This document shows positions 35,149-46,362 of a DNA stretch of 64,000 nucleotides, piece after piece (position 1 is the stretch's first letter; every line of letters starts with the position of its first letter). The DNA comes from Helichrysum umbraculigerum (Eukaryota > Streptophyta > Magnoliopsida > Asterales > Asteraceae). Under the pieces are notes generated by a model, which was not told the DNA's origin, did not search any database, and worked only from the letters and a program-made list of their open reading frames with translations. Made by a program: the position numbers and the translations under genes. The DNA is taken from the NCBI GenBank assembly GCA_949592205.1, contig CATIUR010000001.1, positions 243,028,250 to 243,092,249 on the forward strand, in the 5' to 3' direction.

Positions 35149-37673
35149 TGTAACAACCGCCAAATTAGGACTAGTAATTAGCGCCTAAATCCTCTGTAAA
35201 TACATGTAATTAGTTCTGTGTTAGGCTAATTAATGTAACAAAATATATATTTGTGAATATATATACGAATACGCGATTTGACTTGATAGTACACTGATTT
35301 AAATTGAATGTAATTCGGTTCAGAAAATACGGACATTGGTGACCAAATTTATTAAGTAACGTGGCTTTAGTTAATTATGATATTACATTCCAACTATTAT
35401 TTTCATAATATTTCATATACATTCCGTATAGTACAAACAAAACCATCACGACTAAAATGTTAAACGCGCAAGCAAAACGAAACAATGTTAAAGTTATATT
35501 TTATAACTCAATTATTAAGTGTTTAATTAAATGTTTCAACAAAAATATTTAATAATTATTTGCATTTTAAAACTTATAATTAAACGTTTAAATAATCGGG
35601 AAAACAAACACCGCACGGAACGCAAACACGGGAACTGAAAAAGGGGATTAAAACCCCTCCCCACCTCATTCATTCCTCATTCTCACCATCTTTTTCTCTC
35701 TCTCTCTATTTCTTTCTTTCAAAATACCATCACCACCATTTCACTTAAATCGCCAAATACTACCTCAAAACGCACTCGGATCATACCACGCCTTTGGAAT
35801 AAAAGCACCACCGCGACACGATCTACCATCCCATCTTTTCGGAATTTCATTCCGACACCGCGTAAGTTTCCGACAAAACCCGAAACTCTCCGTTTTTACT
35901 CATTTTTACGTTTTATGGTTTATACATGCTTAAAATGTCCAAATATGGGTTGGGTAAAAGTTTTGTACCGAACGGTGGCCGGAAAACTCGTTTTCGACAC
36001 AAACTCCGGCCAACAGACCGCAACGTCGCAGTTGGCCCAGACATATTGCGACGTCAGCTGCGACGTCGCAATACTAATCACCACGTCGCATAAAGCGACA
36101 TCATCCTCACCGTCGCCCTAACTGGTGGACGTCGCACTTAGCGACGCAAACCATTACGTCGCAGAAATCAACAGCGTCGCATATAGCGACGCCATGTACA
36201 ACGTCGCATTAAATTGCGAAAGTCGCACATAGCGACGTCATGCTCAACGTCGCAGTCAGGATCTGCCACGTCGCACCCAACGTCGCACAAACCAGAACCT
36301 CAAAAACACAGAATTTTACTAAGTGTCGAGACTCAAAATTTATCACTCGATTTTACCCAAATTCAGATCCCAGATACGTTTTTCACCAAAGCAATATAGT
36401 AGAAATAAAATCTTTTCGAGCTGACCTGGCATCTCGACCCCAGCCAGGGGCCAGCCCCTTGGACCCCGCCAGGGGCGCTGCCCCCGGACCCCCATACTTA
36501 GATTCCGTAAGCACATTTCTCACAAAGTGTCAAACTTGTACGACTTCGAAACGCTTATATGATACAACTTTTCAAACATAATGAAATATACTTTTCAAGT
36601 ATAACACTTCAAAATCAATGTGATAACATCAACACTATTAATACAAACCATCACCAACGGGCTAACCATGTTTTATAAGAACAAACAATGACGAAACAAC
36701 ATTGGACATAACGAGTTGTGTAGACAACTAGACTAGATGATCTTGCGAGACATCTACTTACTTGACTTTATATGTTTAGGCATTTAAAGGTTACGGGTTC
36801 GGAGAACCTACTCACTACTTACTGATTTCCACCGCTCACTACTCGACTCAGGTGAGTCTTACAGCCCCACTTTTACTGTTTTACATACGGGGTGAGATAC
36901 ATGCTACTGTTTTTCTTGAACACAAGTACTAAAACTGCTTACTATACCAAACGGAATTGCATGAGTTATTTACTATTTACAGAAGTCTCTCCATCATATA
37001 TCATTAGTTATGGACTTAAGCGCGAACACTAGTTAATGGATCCATTAGGGAAATGACCCTCCCCGCCCGGGGTAGTAGCGCTACCACGAACCGTTATGTA
37101 TAAACGGGCGACTATTATTCGTTACTTATGCTTGCTCAGTTACGAGCATGTCACGGGAGCAACTTATTACTTACAGGTTAAGCTTCGATTATGAGCCTCA
37201 TGGCAACGGTATAACTTATTTACTTTACATTTGCTGGATTTGCAAATACTTGATTTACGCCTGCGGGCACTATTGATGAAATCTTGTGTTCAAAACTGAT
37301 ATTACTTATAAACCTGTGAGATTCACCAACATTCGTGTTGACCCTTTTAGCATGTATTCTCAGGTACTCATATGGAGTAGGATTTCTCCAGGACATAGCC
37401 AGAGTCGCATGATTTCAACTAAACTGCATTTAACGGAGATTCTCAACATTATCTTTTGTACATGTTGATTATGTAATAGAATCTCCCGCCATACGCGTGG
37501 ACTCTAGGGAACTATTTTTGTATACGAAAACACTAAGTTTCAAACATATATTTCTATGAAATCGTTTTACGACGTCTCATTTAGAGGTCATTTACTGTAT
37601 ATCTTGTGCTTTGTATATTGATTAGTAACACCCAAGTATGCTTCCGCAAAACATTAAATTTGGGGGTGTTACA
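35149..37673 (+). mobile_element. Element B: solo LTR of the element A family
   Basis: 2525 bp, TGTAACAACCGCC...GGGGGTGTTACA, TSD AGCTA at 35144-35148 and 37674-37678. The undisturbed target is visible in the other LTR of element I at about 29709-29716 (ACTAGCTAATAT). Motif order and sequence closely match element A LTRs in the opposite orientation, including ACGAGTTGTGTAGACAAC and CAGGTGAGTCTTACAGCCCC. GTAAGT at 35862; candidate 72-nt mini-exon 36780-36851; acceptor at 37363. Confidence 0.96.
36021..36288. repeat. GCGACGTCGC palindrome array in solo LTR B
   Basis: About 18 occurrences of ACGTCGCA or TAGCGACG, including the palindrome TGCGACGTCGCA. Same motif as in element A LTRs at the equivalent position, but with different spacing and spacer sequence. 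Confidence 0.92.
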
Positions 37674-37809
37674 AGCTAATATAATCGTGAGATATGTGCG
37701 CATATGAAAGTGAAACTCAGGTGAAAGTGAAAGTGAAAGCTCAAGTGAAAGTGTAAGCGAAAGTGAATTCAAGAAAGGGAAGAAACTCCCATGCTTTCCT
37801 TATCATATA

Positions 37810-37995
37810 CTCCCTCCGTCCCAAAATAAGTGTCTCATGTAAAAATGCACACAGTTTAAGAAAAGTCACTATCTACCAATAACATCTCATCTTTACCCAC
37901 TAAAATCTTTTCTGATTGGCTGAAAGGGAATCTGGACACTTATTTTGGGACGTCCCAAAATAGTAAGTGAGACGTTTATTTTGGGACGGAGGGAG
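37810..37995. mobile_element. Element K: Stowaway-like MITE
   Basis: 186 bp with TIR CTCCCTCCGTCCCAAAATAA and TA target duplication (37808-37809 and 37996-37997), characteristic of Tc1/mariner-derived Stowaway MITEs. The empty site CATATATGTTG is present in the 5' LTR of element I at about 29844. An internal 22-bp perfect palindrome at 37941-37962 looks like two element ends joined head to head. Confidence 0.95.
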
Positions 37996-40900
37996 TATGT
38001 TGTTATTATAATAATGCATTGTTTTTTATTAGTAGTTATATTGATTAGATAATCATATACTCACTAAGCTTTATGCTTAACTCGCTCAATATTTTATGTT
38101 GTAGGTGCTTGGTTCGAATGAACCAAATGGATAGAAGGAGTAGATTTTGGGTTGCAAAAAGATAGCGTGGATAAGGAGCTTACTTTACGGTTAGATGAAC
38201 TTCTTATTCTTTTAAATTATCGTTATGTTAGCCATTGTGTAAATCGCCCAAAATGAGTTTTATGACACGAATTAGTTAAAGTGTAAAGTAGTTAAATATT
38301 TATGATGTAAGCCTTTGACAAAGCGGAAAAAGAAGATAAATGATTAGTAGTAAAGTATGTGTCATAAATGGTAAAGAAATGGAATAGAGTAAAGTGTTGA
38401 AAGTACGTTTTGGTTGAATTTAAGTGTTGACCTATAGTCAACTATGTTGAAATGGTTAAATGTGAGAAAAAGATATAAGTGAAAGAGTCAAAGTGTTCTT
38501 CAAATGAGAAATGGGTCAGAAGTGTCCAATTGGGCATATTTTGGGTCAAAGTGTCAAAACAAGTCATGGTATAAGTATGACACTTGTTGCTTTTAGCTTA
38601 AGTGTCAAAAGTATGTTAGAAGATGTAGGTAAAGTATGAAAGTCATAAACCAAGTGGGTTGTGTTTTGACATGTTAAGAAAAAGTGCCGAAATGGTCAAA
38701 AAAATAGATTTCAGTCCAGATTTTGATTAAACGCGTAATTTGAAAAAGTGTAAAAAGAGAAAGTTTCATTTTGGTATAGTAGAGGTGCCTGCAAAATTTG
38801 GTGGTCAAACTCTTATTGAGCTAAAAGTTATGCATTGGCTCTAAAACCTGAGTCTGTTTTACCACTAAAACAAGCTTGTTCTAGTTGGTGCATATGACTA
38901 AAACAAGTTTGTTCTAGCTAGTGTATATGACTAAAATAAGGCTGTACTAGCTTAGTTCTAGGAATTTCTGTTTTAAGTTATGAAATGATACTAGAGATAT
39001 TAAACGGACCTAATACGTTTCCCAGTGATTAAATAATGTTGTCAAAGATGTAATTGATATATATAAAATAATAATAATAATAAAAAAATTTTGGGCGTTT
39101 CAATTATATAGATATATACGACGATTATTGAAATGAAAACACGTTTAACAAAACGTACGATCTAAAATATACGACAAGTATATTTATATACATATATATA
39201 TGACAAATATATATATGCCCAAAGGAAACGAGACAATGTATATAAATATATATATACACACAACTACATACATGTATATGTATACTTAACGAGATTGTGA
39301 CTCGAGAAACATTACTTGTATTTCAAAACATCGTCAACAACGAACAATACAAATTAAGAAATCAACGATTTCTTCAACACAAACAAACTATTAACGTGAT
39401 TCGACAAATAATCAATCACTTATGTTAATACGTTTACATCGTATAGGTTGACGTACCTCGGACTATACGACTTCTCACCGCTAGCTATCACATCTACGCA
39501 ATTACTGTGAGTTCACAGCCCCCTTTTCACTGTTTTAATTAATTTTAAAACTTGGGGTGAAAAACATAGCTAACGTTTTTGCTACAATATGCGATAATTG
39601 TTCATAATTGCTTTGGTGCTTATGTGCTACTTAATTGCTTTGGTGCTTCTGATTATATAGATGATTTCATACTATGATTACGAACTATTCAATGAATACT
39701 TGAATGCTTTTGTGCGAACATAGAATAATGTTTTCCTGTGAACATAGGATACTTACCTTCTTACAACTCTCAGGAAACGAAACTTAATTGACTCGCATGT
39801 CAACAACTCACAAATGAATTTGGTTTAACAAACCATACTTACAAACACCTGTGAATTCATTCAACAATTTTGTTGACTTTTTACTATGTTTTTCAGGTAA
39901 GTCACATGTAACACCCCGAATTTCAGGAAATTAATATCGTACGCGGATATATTTTTATTACGAAATATTATTATGTAGATAACGAGATATAGTGAAAAAC
40001 GTAAACGGTTTTATTAGTTTCAGACTGTAGGGTTTAAAAGGGTATTAAAACATATAGATATGTACGTACAGTATTATGTTTATCCAATATTCTTCTAAAA
40101 ACATTCCAGAGAGAATTAGAGAGTGGGAGAAAAAGGGAGAAAACCACAGGGGCAATTTTAGCTTCAATTCCTTCTTTTATTCTTGATTTAATTTCTTCTA
40201 AGGTTCAATTCATAATCTTCTTCAACTTATGTAAGTGATTTCTTGTTTGATTTTAACATAGTTTTCTAGTTATAATGGGTTTTAGTGAGTTTTAGGAAAT
40301 TTGTGATTTTAAATACGAAATTAAGGTTTTAAATTGTTAGACTTGTTGTTAGAAAGTGAATTAGTGATGATTTGTAATCATATAACATGTTGAAATGGAT
40401 GAATTGAAGAATTGTGTTTATGGGTAATTATAGGGTTCCATAAAAAAAAGGTATGAATCGGGATAATTAAGCTTTAAAGTGTTATTATTAGTGTTAATAG
40501 AGTATTTTTGTGAGGATAGAACATAAATTAAAGTAGTGAAGCATGATTAGAGAAATAATTATGATGTATATTAAAGAAGTAAGATGATCATGAATAGTTT
40601 AGTAAGGGAATATGATTAAAGTTTTTACTTAGTTTAATCAAAGTGGGGGATTAGTGCCTAAGTATTGTTATGATGATATGTATGATTATGTAGGTGTTAG
40701 AGACATGGAGAGCTTTCGTTGGTGAAATCGTCTAAGAGATTGTGGTGAGTGATACGGGGGTTGAACATGTGATGTGATTGTGTAGTACCGAATAGCTTGC
40801 GGGCTAGAGGTTTACACAATCAGGAATAAGTTATTTGTTTATGTTTGTTTAATTATGTTTATTGCTTAATTTAGTTGTTGTGTTAAATTACTGGTTATTC

Positions 40901-41955
40901 TTAATTGTTATGTGATTAAATGTTACTTGGTAAGAAAAGTAGTGATTTCCTCATTAGCTTGATGTTAACCAAGTAATGAGTAAGTCACTAGCTTAAAGGC
41001 AAAGGAAAAGAATTGATGATGAATAGTGTATGATTCGATTATGTTGGATCCGGATTGCTTTCGAGTAAGAGGCTACACAATCGGGTGGAAGATGACTTGT
41101 TGATATATGTGGATTATATAGTGATTATGTGGTGAACCGTGTATGAATTGGTTGTATGTGTTTCCGGATAGCTTTCGAGCTAGAGGATCATACAATCAAG
41201 TGAGAGTTGCTTGTTATATGTTTTGTTTCTTATGTGTGTGTGTTTAAGATTATGTTAAAAGGTGTTGTTGATTAGTGACTTGATTGTTGTTGGTTAATGA
41301 TTATGTGTAATGATTCAGTAGTGATCAGAGAGTTAACTACGGTTAACACAGTGTTCAATGTTTAGTGTTCAGTGTTCAGAGCCCAGTGAATTTGTGCTTA
41401 TGTATTGTGTTGATATGTGCTAAGTGTTATGTGTGTATTACTTGTTTGATTGCCTGTGTACTAACTAAGCAGTTGTGCTTACCCGTTTCAGTGTTTATGG
41501 TGTAGGTTGATGTTACGCTAGCGACATGTAGATAGAAGGGTTATGAGAAGCTAGTGACATGGATATGGAGCATGCTTATGGTTAGAATATGCTTCTTTCT
41601 TTTAAATTGTTGTTTTGATGCCCAATTGTGTAAATCGCCCAAACAAAGAGTTTTCGAATTAAATATATTGGTCAATATGTAGTAGATGACTTTGAAAGTC
41701 AAACAGAGGTATAGTGTCTTGTATATGTGTTTTGAAGGGTATGAAGTCATGCGATTGGTTTGGTTTGGTTAAAAATGGGTGAAAAGTATAAAGTGTCGAA
41801 TTTGATTGGTTGGTTGAATATGGAGTTGACAATTAGTCAACTACATTGAAAGAGTCAAACATGTGTGGAATAGAGTGTCGTTTGGTTGATTTCTTAAACG
41901 GGTCTAAAGTGGTCGTATGGTGAAATATGATTGTGTTAGTGTTATGGAGTGTTTG

Positions 41956-44495
41956 TGTAACACCCGCCAATTTAGGACTTTAACTAGTGCCTAAACTACT
42001 TGTAATTACATGTATTTAGTTTTGTAATATTCTAAGTATATGTAACGTTTTGGTGTAATTACATACACGCGTGCGCTGTTTGTTTAAACTGTACAACTAT
42101 GAACCGGACAAGGTCCGACATTTCTTATAATGGACGTTGGTGACAAAATTTATAAATAATGTGGAATTATACAAACAAACACTAATTGCATTAATATATC
42201 ATGAAAATATATTACACATATTTCGTATCGTTTAAAACACTCCGAACGTGGCGAAAACAGGCGAGACGCGCCCTACAAGGAAAATAGTGCAAATTATATT
42301 TTTATAACTTATTATGAAGTGTTTTGGTAAAATACCTCGGTTAAAAATATTACAGATAAACTTTAACTTAAAACGCGAAACAACATTTAATCAATCACGG
42401 GACGTAATGCAATTGAGGAACGAGTTCACGAGACCGAGACGCAAGTTGGGTCAGCCAAACCCGCGGAGCCAACTCAACCCGCGACCCATTTCCCCTCCTT
42501 AAAACCCCATTTTTCTTTTGTTTTCACCTCATTTACCACCACCTCTTTCTCTCTCTACCACTCTTTTCTCTCCCACCCTCTCTCTCACTCTAAAAACGGC
42601 AGCAGCAGCTGCTGCTACCACCACCACCGTCGTTCATCATCATCATCCGGGACAAGCACGAGGATCACCGCATCACGAGCTCCATTTTCATCTTCTTCGT
42701 TTTCAATTTTGAGGTATAAAATGTTAAAACTCTTCTAAATTACTTGTAAAGCTTCTTTTTACATGCTAGAACATTTACTCAACAAGATTATGTCCAAAAA
42801 CCCCGTCGAAAACTCTTTAAAAATCGAAAATCACTTGAAAAACGCTGACAGTTCATCTCGCGAGTTGAGATCCCAGATCTCGGCCGTCCTGCGAGTCGAA
42901 CCGAGATCTCGACTCGTGAAGCCATCCTGCGAATCGGAATCATCTACGAACCGAACTGACCCGCAAGTTGACCTGCGAGTCGAAGTTGACTTGTGAGTCG
43001 AGTTGCCCTGTGAACCGAACTGACCCGCGAGTCGAGTTGACCTGCGAGTCGAGTTCTCCCAGCTCGGTTCGCAGCCCACTTTGTCTTTCGAACCCAAATT
43101 TGGCAATAAAAGCACTAATATGAACTAAGAATTATCACTTGATTTTACACCGAAATTAGATTTCAAATACGTTTTCGATAAAGCAATATAGTAGAAATAA
43201 AAATTTTCCAAGCTGACTTGGCAGCTCGACCCCAACCAGGGGCTCTGCCCCTTGGACCCCGCCAGGGGCTGCCGCCCCTTGGACCCCGCTACCAGGGGCG
43301 CTGCCCCCGGACCCCCGTCATTAGATGTTGTAAATACTTTTCGCACTAAGTGTCAAACACTTACAAATAATGAAACCTGATTCAACGATACATACAATAA
43401 TAACACTTTTGGATTATTATTACAAACAGTCACCAACGGCCCATACTTGTTTTCAAACTACAAACGGATTACTAAACAAACACTTGGACATTACCTAGTT
43501 GAGTGGACAACTAGCATGGGTGGTCTTTAAGACACCAACTTATTTACTTGTTTACTTACAACCTTGCGCGTTTCGGACGCCAGAAGGTTGCAGGGTTCGG
43601 AGAACCACTTACGGACTTACATCCGCGTTACTTGTTTGATTTCCCATACGTACTTACTGGACTCAGGTGAGTCTTACAGCCCCACTTTTACTGTTTTTAT
43701 ACTTTGGGGTGAGATACTTAGCAACTGTTTTACATATGAACACAATGTACTGAACTGATTACATCACATTTTGTACACACCGCATGAGTTACATTTATCC
43801 ACTGAAAGCCTCCTATTCGTAAGTTGTTAGTTATTGACTTAAGCGCGATTACTAGTAGATGGATCCATTTGGGACTGACAATCCCTGCCTGGGGTGGTAT
43901 CGCCACCACGTACCGATTTACACGTAGAAACAGGCATATTAATATTTGTTACATATGAGTGTGCGGATAGCACTCACGGGGGTACGTGATATATTCACAC
44001 TATACTGTTAAGCTTCAACTTATGAGCTCATGGCACTGTGCTGATTTACTGATTTACTTACTTACTTTGCTTGATAGCAATACTGGTACATACTTGTGGT
44101 TCATAACAATTATTTACTGTTAAACCTGTAAGATTCACCAACCTTTTTGGTTGACACTTTTTAGCCTTGTATCTCAGGTACATCGACGGAGTAGGATCAC
44201 CCCTGGACACTAGCTAGAGTCGCATGATTTCTACTTTGCATTTAACGGAGATTCTTAGCATTATCTTTTGTATATTATGATTATGTAATAGAATCTCCCG
44301 CCATACGCGTGGACTCTAAGGAACTATATTTTTGTAACCGAAAACACGATGTTTTCAAACATTTTATATATGGAAATGTAACTATTTTACAAACGTTGCA
44401 TATAGATGTCGTTTGCTTTACTTTTGTGCTGTGATATTTGATTAGTAGCGCCCCAAGACTTGCTTCCACTAAACAGTGAAATTGGGGGTGTTACA
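41956..44495 (+). mobile_element. Element C: solo LTR of the element A superfamily
   Basis: 2540 bp, TGTAACACCCGCC...GGGGGTGTTACA, TSD GTTTG at 41951-41955 and 44496-44500. Contains the CTCGACCCCAACCAGGGGC module in expanded form (43227-43318), CAGGTGAGTCTTACAGCCCC (43674-43693) and AACCTGTAAGATTCACC. Its variable array (42855-43075) uses GCGAGTCGAGTT units rather than GCGACGT. Confidence 0.94.
42855..43075. repeat. CGAGTCGA-type repeat array in solo LTR C
   Basis: Irregular repeats of CTGCGAGTCGA, GAACTGACCCGC and GAGATCTCG, many with dyad symmetry. It occupies the same relative position as the other LTR arrays but uses a different motif. Confidence 0.85.
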
Positions 44496-44757
44496 GTTTG
44501 TCTTATGCTTTAAGTGTGTTTTAATGAGTCAATGAAGTATGCAAAAAGTTAGAGTCTAAGTACATGTAGTTTGTGAATTGAGTTGACACCAAAAAGTGGT
44601 CAAAACGACCTCAAATTGGTGACACGTCCAAAATGGTTATTTTTGATAAATTTGAAAAAGTGTCAAAAGTGAAAGTTTTATAATGTTATAGTGGATGTGT
44701 GTGCAAAATTTCAGGTCTTAACTCTTACCGAGTTAAAAGTTATGCGTATTTGAATGT

Positions 44758-44990
44758 CGGTAGTTTTGAGAAAATATGGCAGTTTCGAGGTAGCGTTAAG
44801 GGCAACGGGGCAGTTTTGAGGGCAAAGAGGCAGTTTTGAGAGGAAAGTGTAAAAATGAAAAACGTTCATTTTGTTACAGTAAATGTGTCTGCAAAATTTG
44901 GTTGTCTAATTGTTAACGAGCAAAAAGTTGTGCATGTTTAAAAAAGGCAGTTTTGAACAAATAGAGGCAGTTTTGAAAATGAGTAGTTTT
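44758..44990. repeat. GGCAGTTTTGA repeats in element J
   Basis: GGCAGTTTTGA or close variants occur about six times with irregular spacing near the 3' end of solo LTR J. Non-coding. Confidence 0.8.
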
Positions 44991-45886
44991 GTCCAGATTG
45001 TATGTTGGGCAGTAGTCTTGTGTACGTATTCACGTGTCATATTTTGTTGAGCGTTGGGACCTAAACAAGAGTAAAAGTATAATTTTTTTTTTTTGAGCTT
45101 TGGGGCGTTTCATCACAGCACAAGTAAGAATGCATACTTACGGACTTAGGCGACCCACGACAAATTAGGATGCCACATTTTGCGACAAATCAAGACTTAT
45201 TTTGTATAATTTATACTAATTCTACGACTATGACGGGTTGTAGCTTTTTGTAACAAACTATTTACTCAAATGGCATCTTAATTTACTGTTCAGCAATAAT
45301 CATATGCTCTGATCTATATGAGTGTCAAATGTTGACGTCAACACCCCCGCCTAAACTGATGCTTCCGCAAATCACGCGTTGACCGCGTTGACCGAATTTG
45401 GGGGTGTCACACTTTCCTCTCTCTCTCTCTCTCTCTCTCTCTTACTTTCTCCTCCTTCTCACTACTACCACACCACCGCCCACTTCACCACCCTAAAACC
45501 GCCACCAAACGACTTCCAATCACTTTGCTCATTTGGAGAAAAAGATTCACGACAACGAGCTCTACATTTCTATCTTTCCGGATTTCTCGCGCGACGATTC
45601 GTAAGTTTCTGACAACTTTCAAAAACTCTTAGATTTTGATTATTTTTCATGTTTGTTGTTAATCTAACTTGTTAATGTCCAAATAATTTGTTAAAACTTG
45701 ATTTCGGAACATCGTCGGAAAAATGTCGATTTTGGCCATTTTAAAGAAAACGACGCTTCGAACATAACCGACGCCAACTAATAACTTTTATGAACTCCTT
45801 GAATCATTCTAAAACTTGTGTAAAAGAATCAGACCAAATGGTGGTCGTTAAACACGTTTTCGACAAAGCTAGAAATCGAACAGACT

Positions 45887-46235
45887 TAAGTGTCGCACGG
45901 CTAGATCCAGTATACGTCACTTCCTTAAGTGACGCATTAAGTGTCGCTAAAAGCCCTAATTTTACGTCACTTGCCTAAGTGCCGCTAAAAACCCTCTTTT
46001 TCCGTCACTTCCTAAGTGTCGCGAATTCCATACCCGTCACTCGAACCCGACACTTGCTTAAGTGTCGCCCCGGAATCGAATTGCAATTTACCGACATTTA
46101 CACCGACACTCATACCCGACACTTGCCTAAGTGTCGCCCCTTATGCGTCACTTCTCCAAGTGACGCTACTAATACAGAATTTACCATTTTATGCGACACT
46201 TCTTGAGAGTTGCCTAAACCTTTAAGTGACGCTAA
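45887..46235. repeat. AAGTGTCG/AAGTGACG hairpin array in element E
   Basis: Units of CGTCACTT...AAGTGACG or CGACACTT...AAGTGTCG with 3-4 nt loops at 45915-45934, 45965-45984, 46003-46021, 46048-46067, 46117-46136 and 46145-46166. Four are perfect and two have one mismatch. The stem centre changes between GTCAC:GTGAC and GACAC:GTGTC. Confidence 0.92.
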
Positions 46236-46362
46236 AAACATAATGTTTACAAACTATTTTTACACTAAGTGACGAACACTTACAACCTCAAACATGTAGA
46301 CAATACAACCTTTAAACACTTTCCGTGTACTATTTAAGTATACGTTACACTTGGATTACGTA

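Larger units (their letters stand above)
28436..39102 (+). mobile_element. Element I: non-autonomous LTR retrotransposon with nested insertions in its 3' LTR
   Basis: 5' LTR 28436-30961 (2526 bp), PBS TGGTATCAGAGC at 30965-30976, internal region to 33865, PPT AAGTGGGGGAGAG at 33852-33864, 3' LTR 33866-39102. TSD ATTAT at 28431-28435 and 39103-39107. LTRs begin TGTAACAC and end GGGCGTTTCA. The 2.9-kb internal region has no gag or pol frame, so the element must have used another element's proteins (LARD-like). Removing insertions B and K from the 3' LTR leaves about 2519 bp, close to the 5' LTR length. Confidence 0.92.
33866..39102 (+). repeat. 3' LTR of element I, split by solo LTR B and Stowaway K
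   Basis: Pieces 33866-35148, 37679-37807 and about 37998-39102 align with the 5' LTR. There are small differences, for example loss of a few bases at the GTTATGCGTG site near 38830. It carries the same mini-hairpin cluster (34985-35145) up to the insertion point of B. Confidence 0.92.
39907..45112 (+). mobile_element. Element J: solo LTR related to element I, interrupted by C
   Basis: TGTAACACCCCG (39907) to GGGGCGTTTCA (45112), TSD TCACA at 39902-39906 and 45113-45117. Own pieces 39907-41955 and 44501-45112, about 2.66 kb. Shares with element I LTRs both termini and the CGGATTGCTT(C/T)CGAG motif. GTAAGT at 40231; candidate 51-nt mini-exon 40694-40744 ending GTG/GTGAGT; acceptor GTGTAG at 41505. 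Confidence 0.92.
24661..45411 (+). mobile_element. Element G: solo LTR interrupted by H, I and J
   Basis: TGTGACACCCCGC (24661) to TTTGGGGGTGTCACA (45411), TSD CTTTC at 24656-24660 and 45412-45416. Own pieces are 24661-25561, 27647-28435, 39108-39906 and 45118-45411, about 2.8 kb. It contains a CCCGATCGGGT palindrome array (27817-28040), a candidate 60-nt mini-exon 39447-39506 followed by GTGAGTTCACAGCCCC, and AACACCTGTGAATTCATTCAAC, matching motif order in the A, D and E LTRs. No gag-pol, so a solo LTR of a related family. Confidence 0.85.

Noticed and set aside
42518..43115. Open frames in element C rich in Ser/His/Arg
   Set aside because: They arise from the CT-rich leader and the CGAGTCGA array, and neither frame is present in other LTRs.
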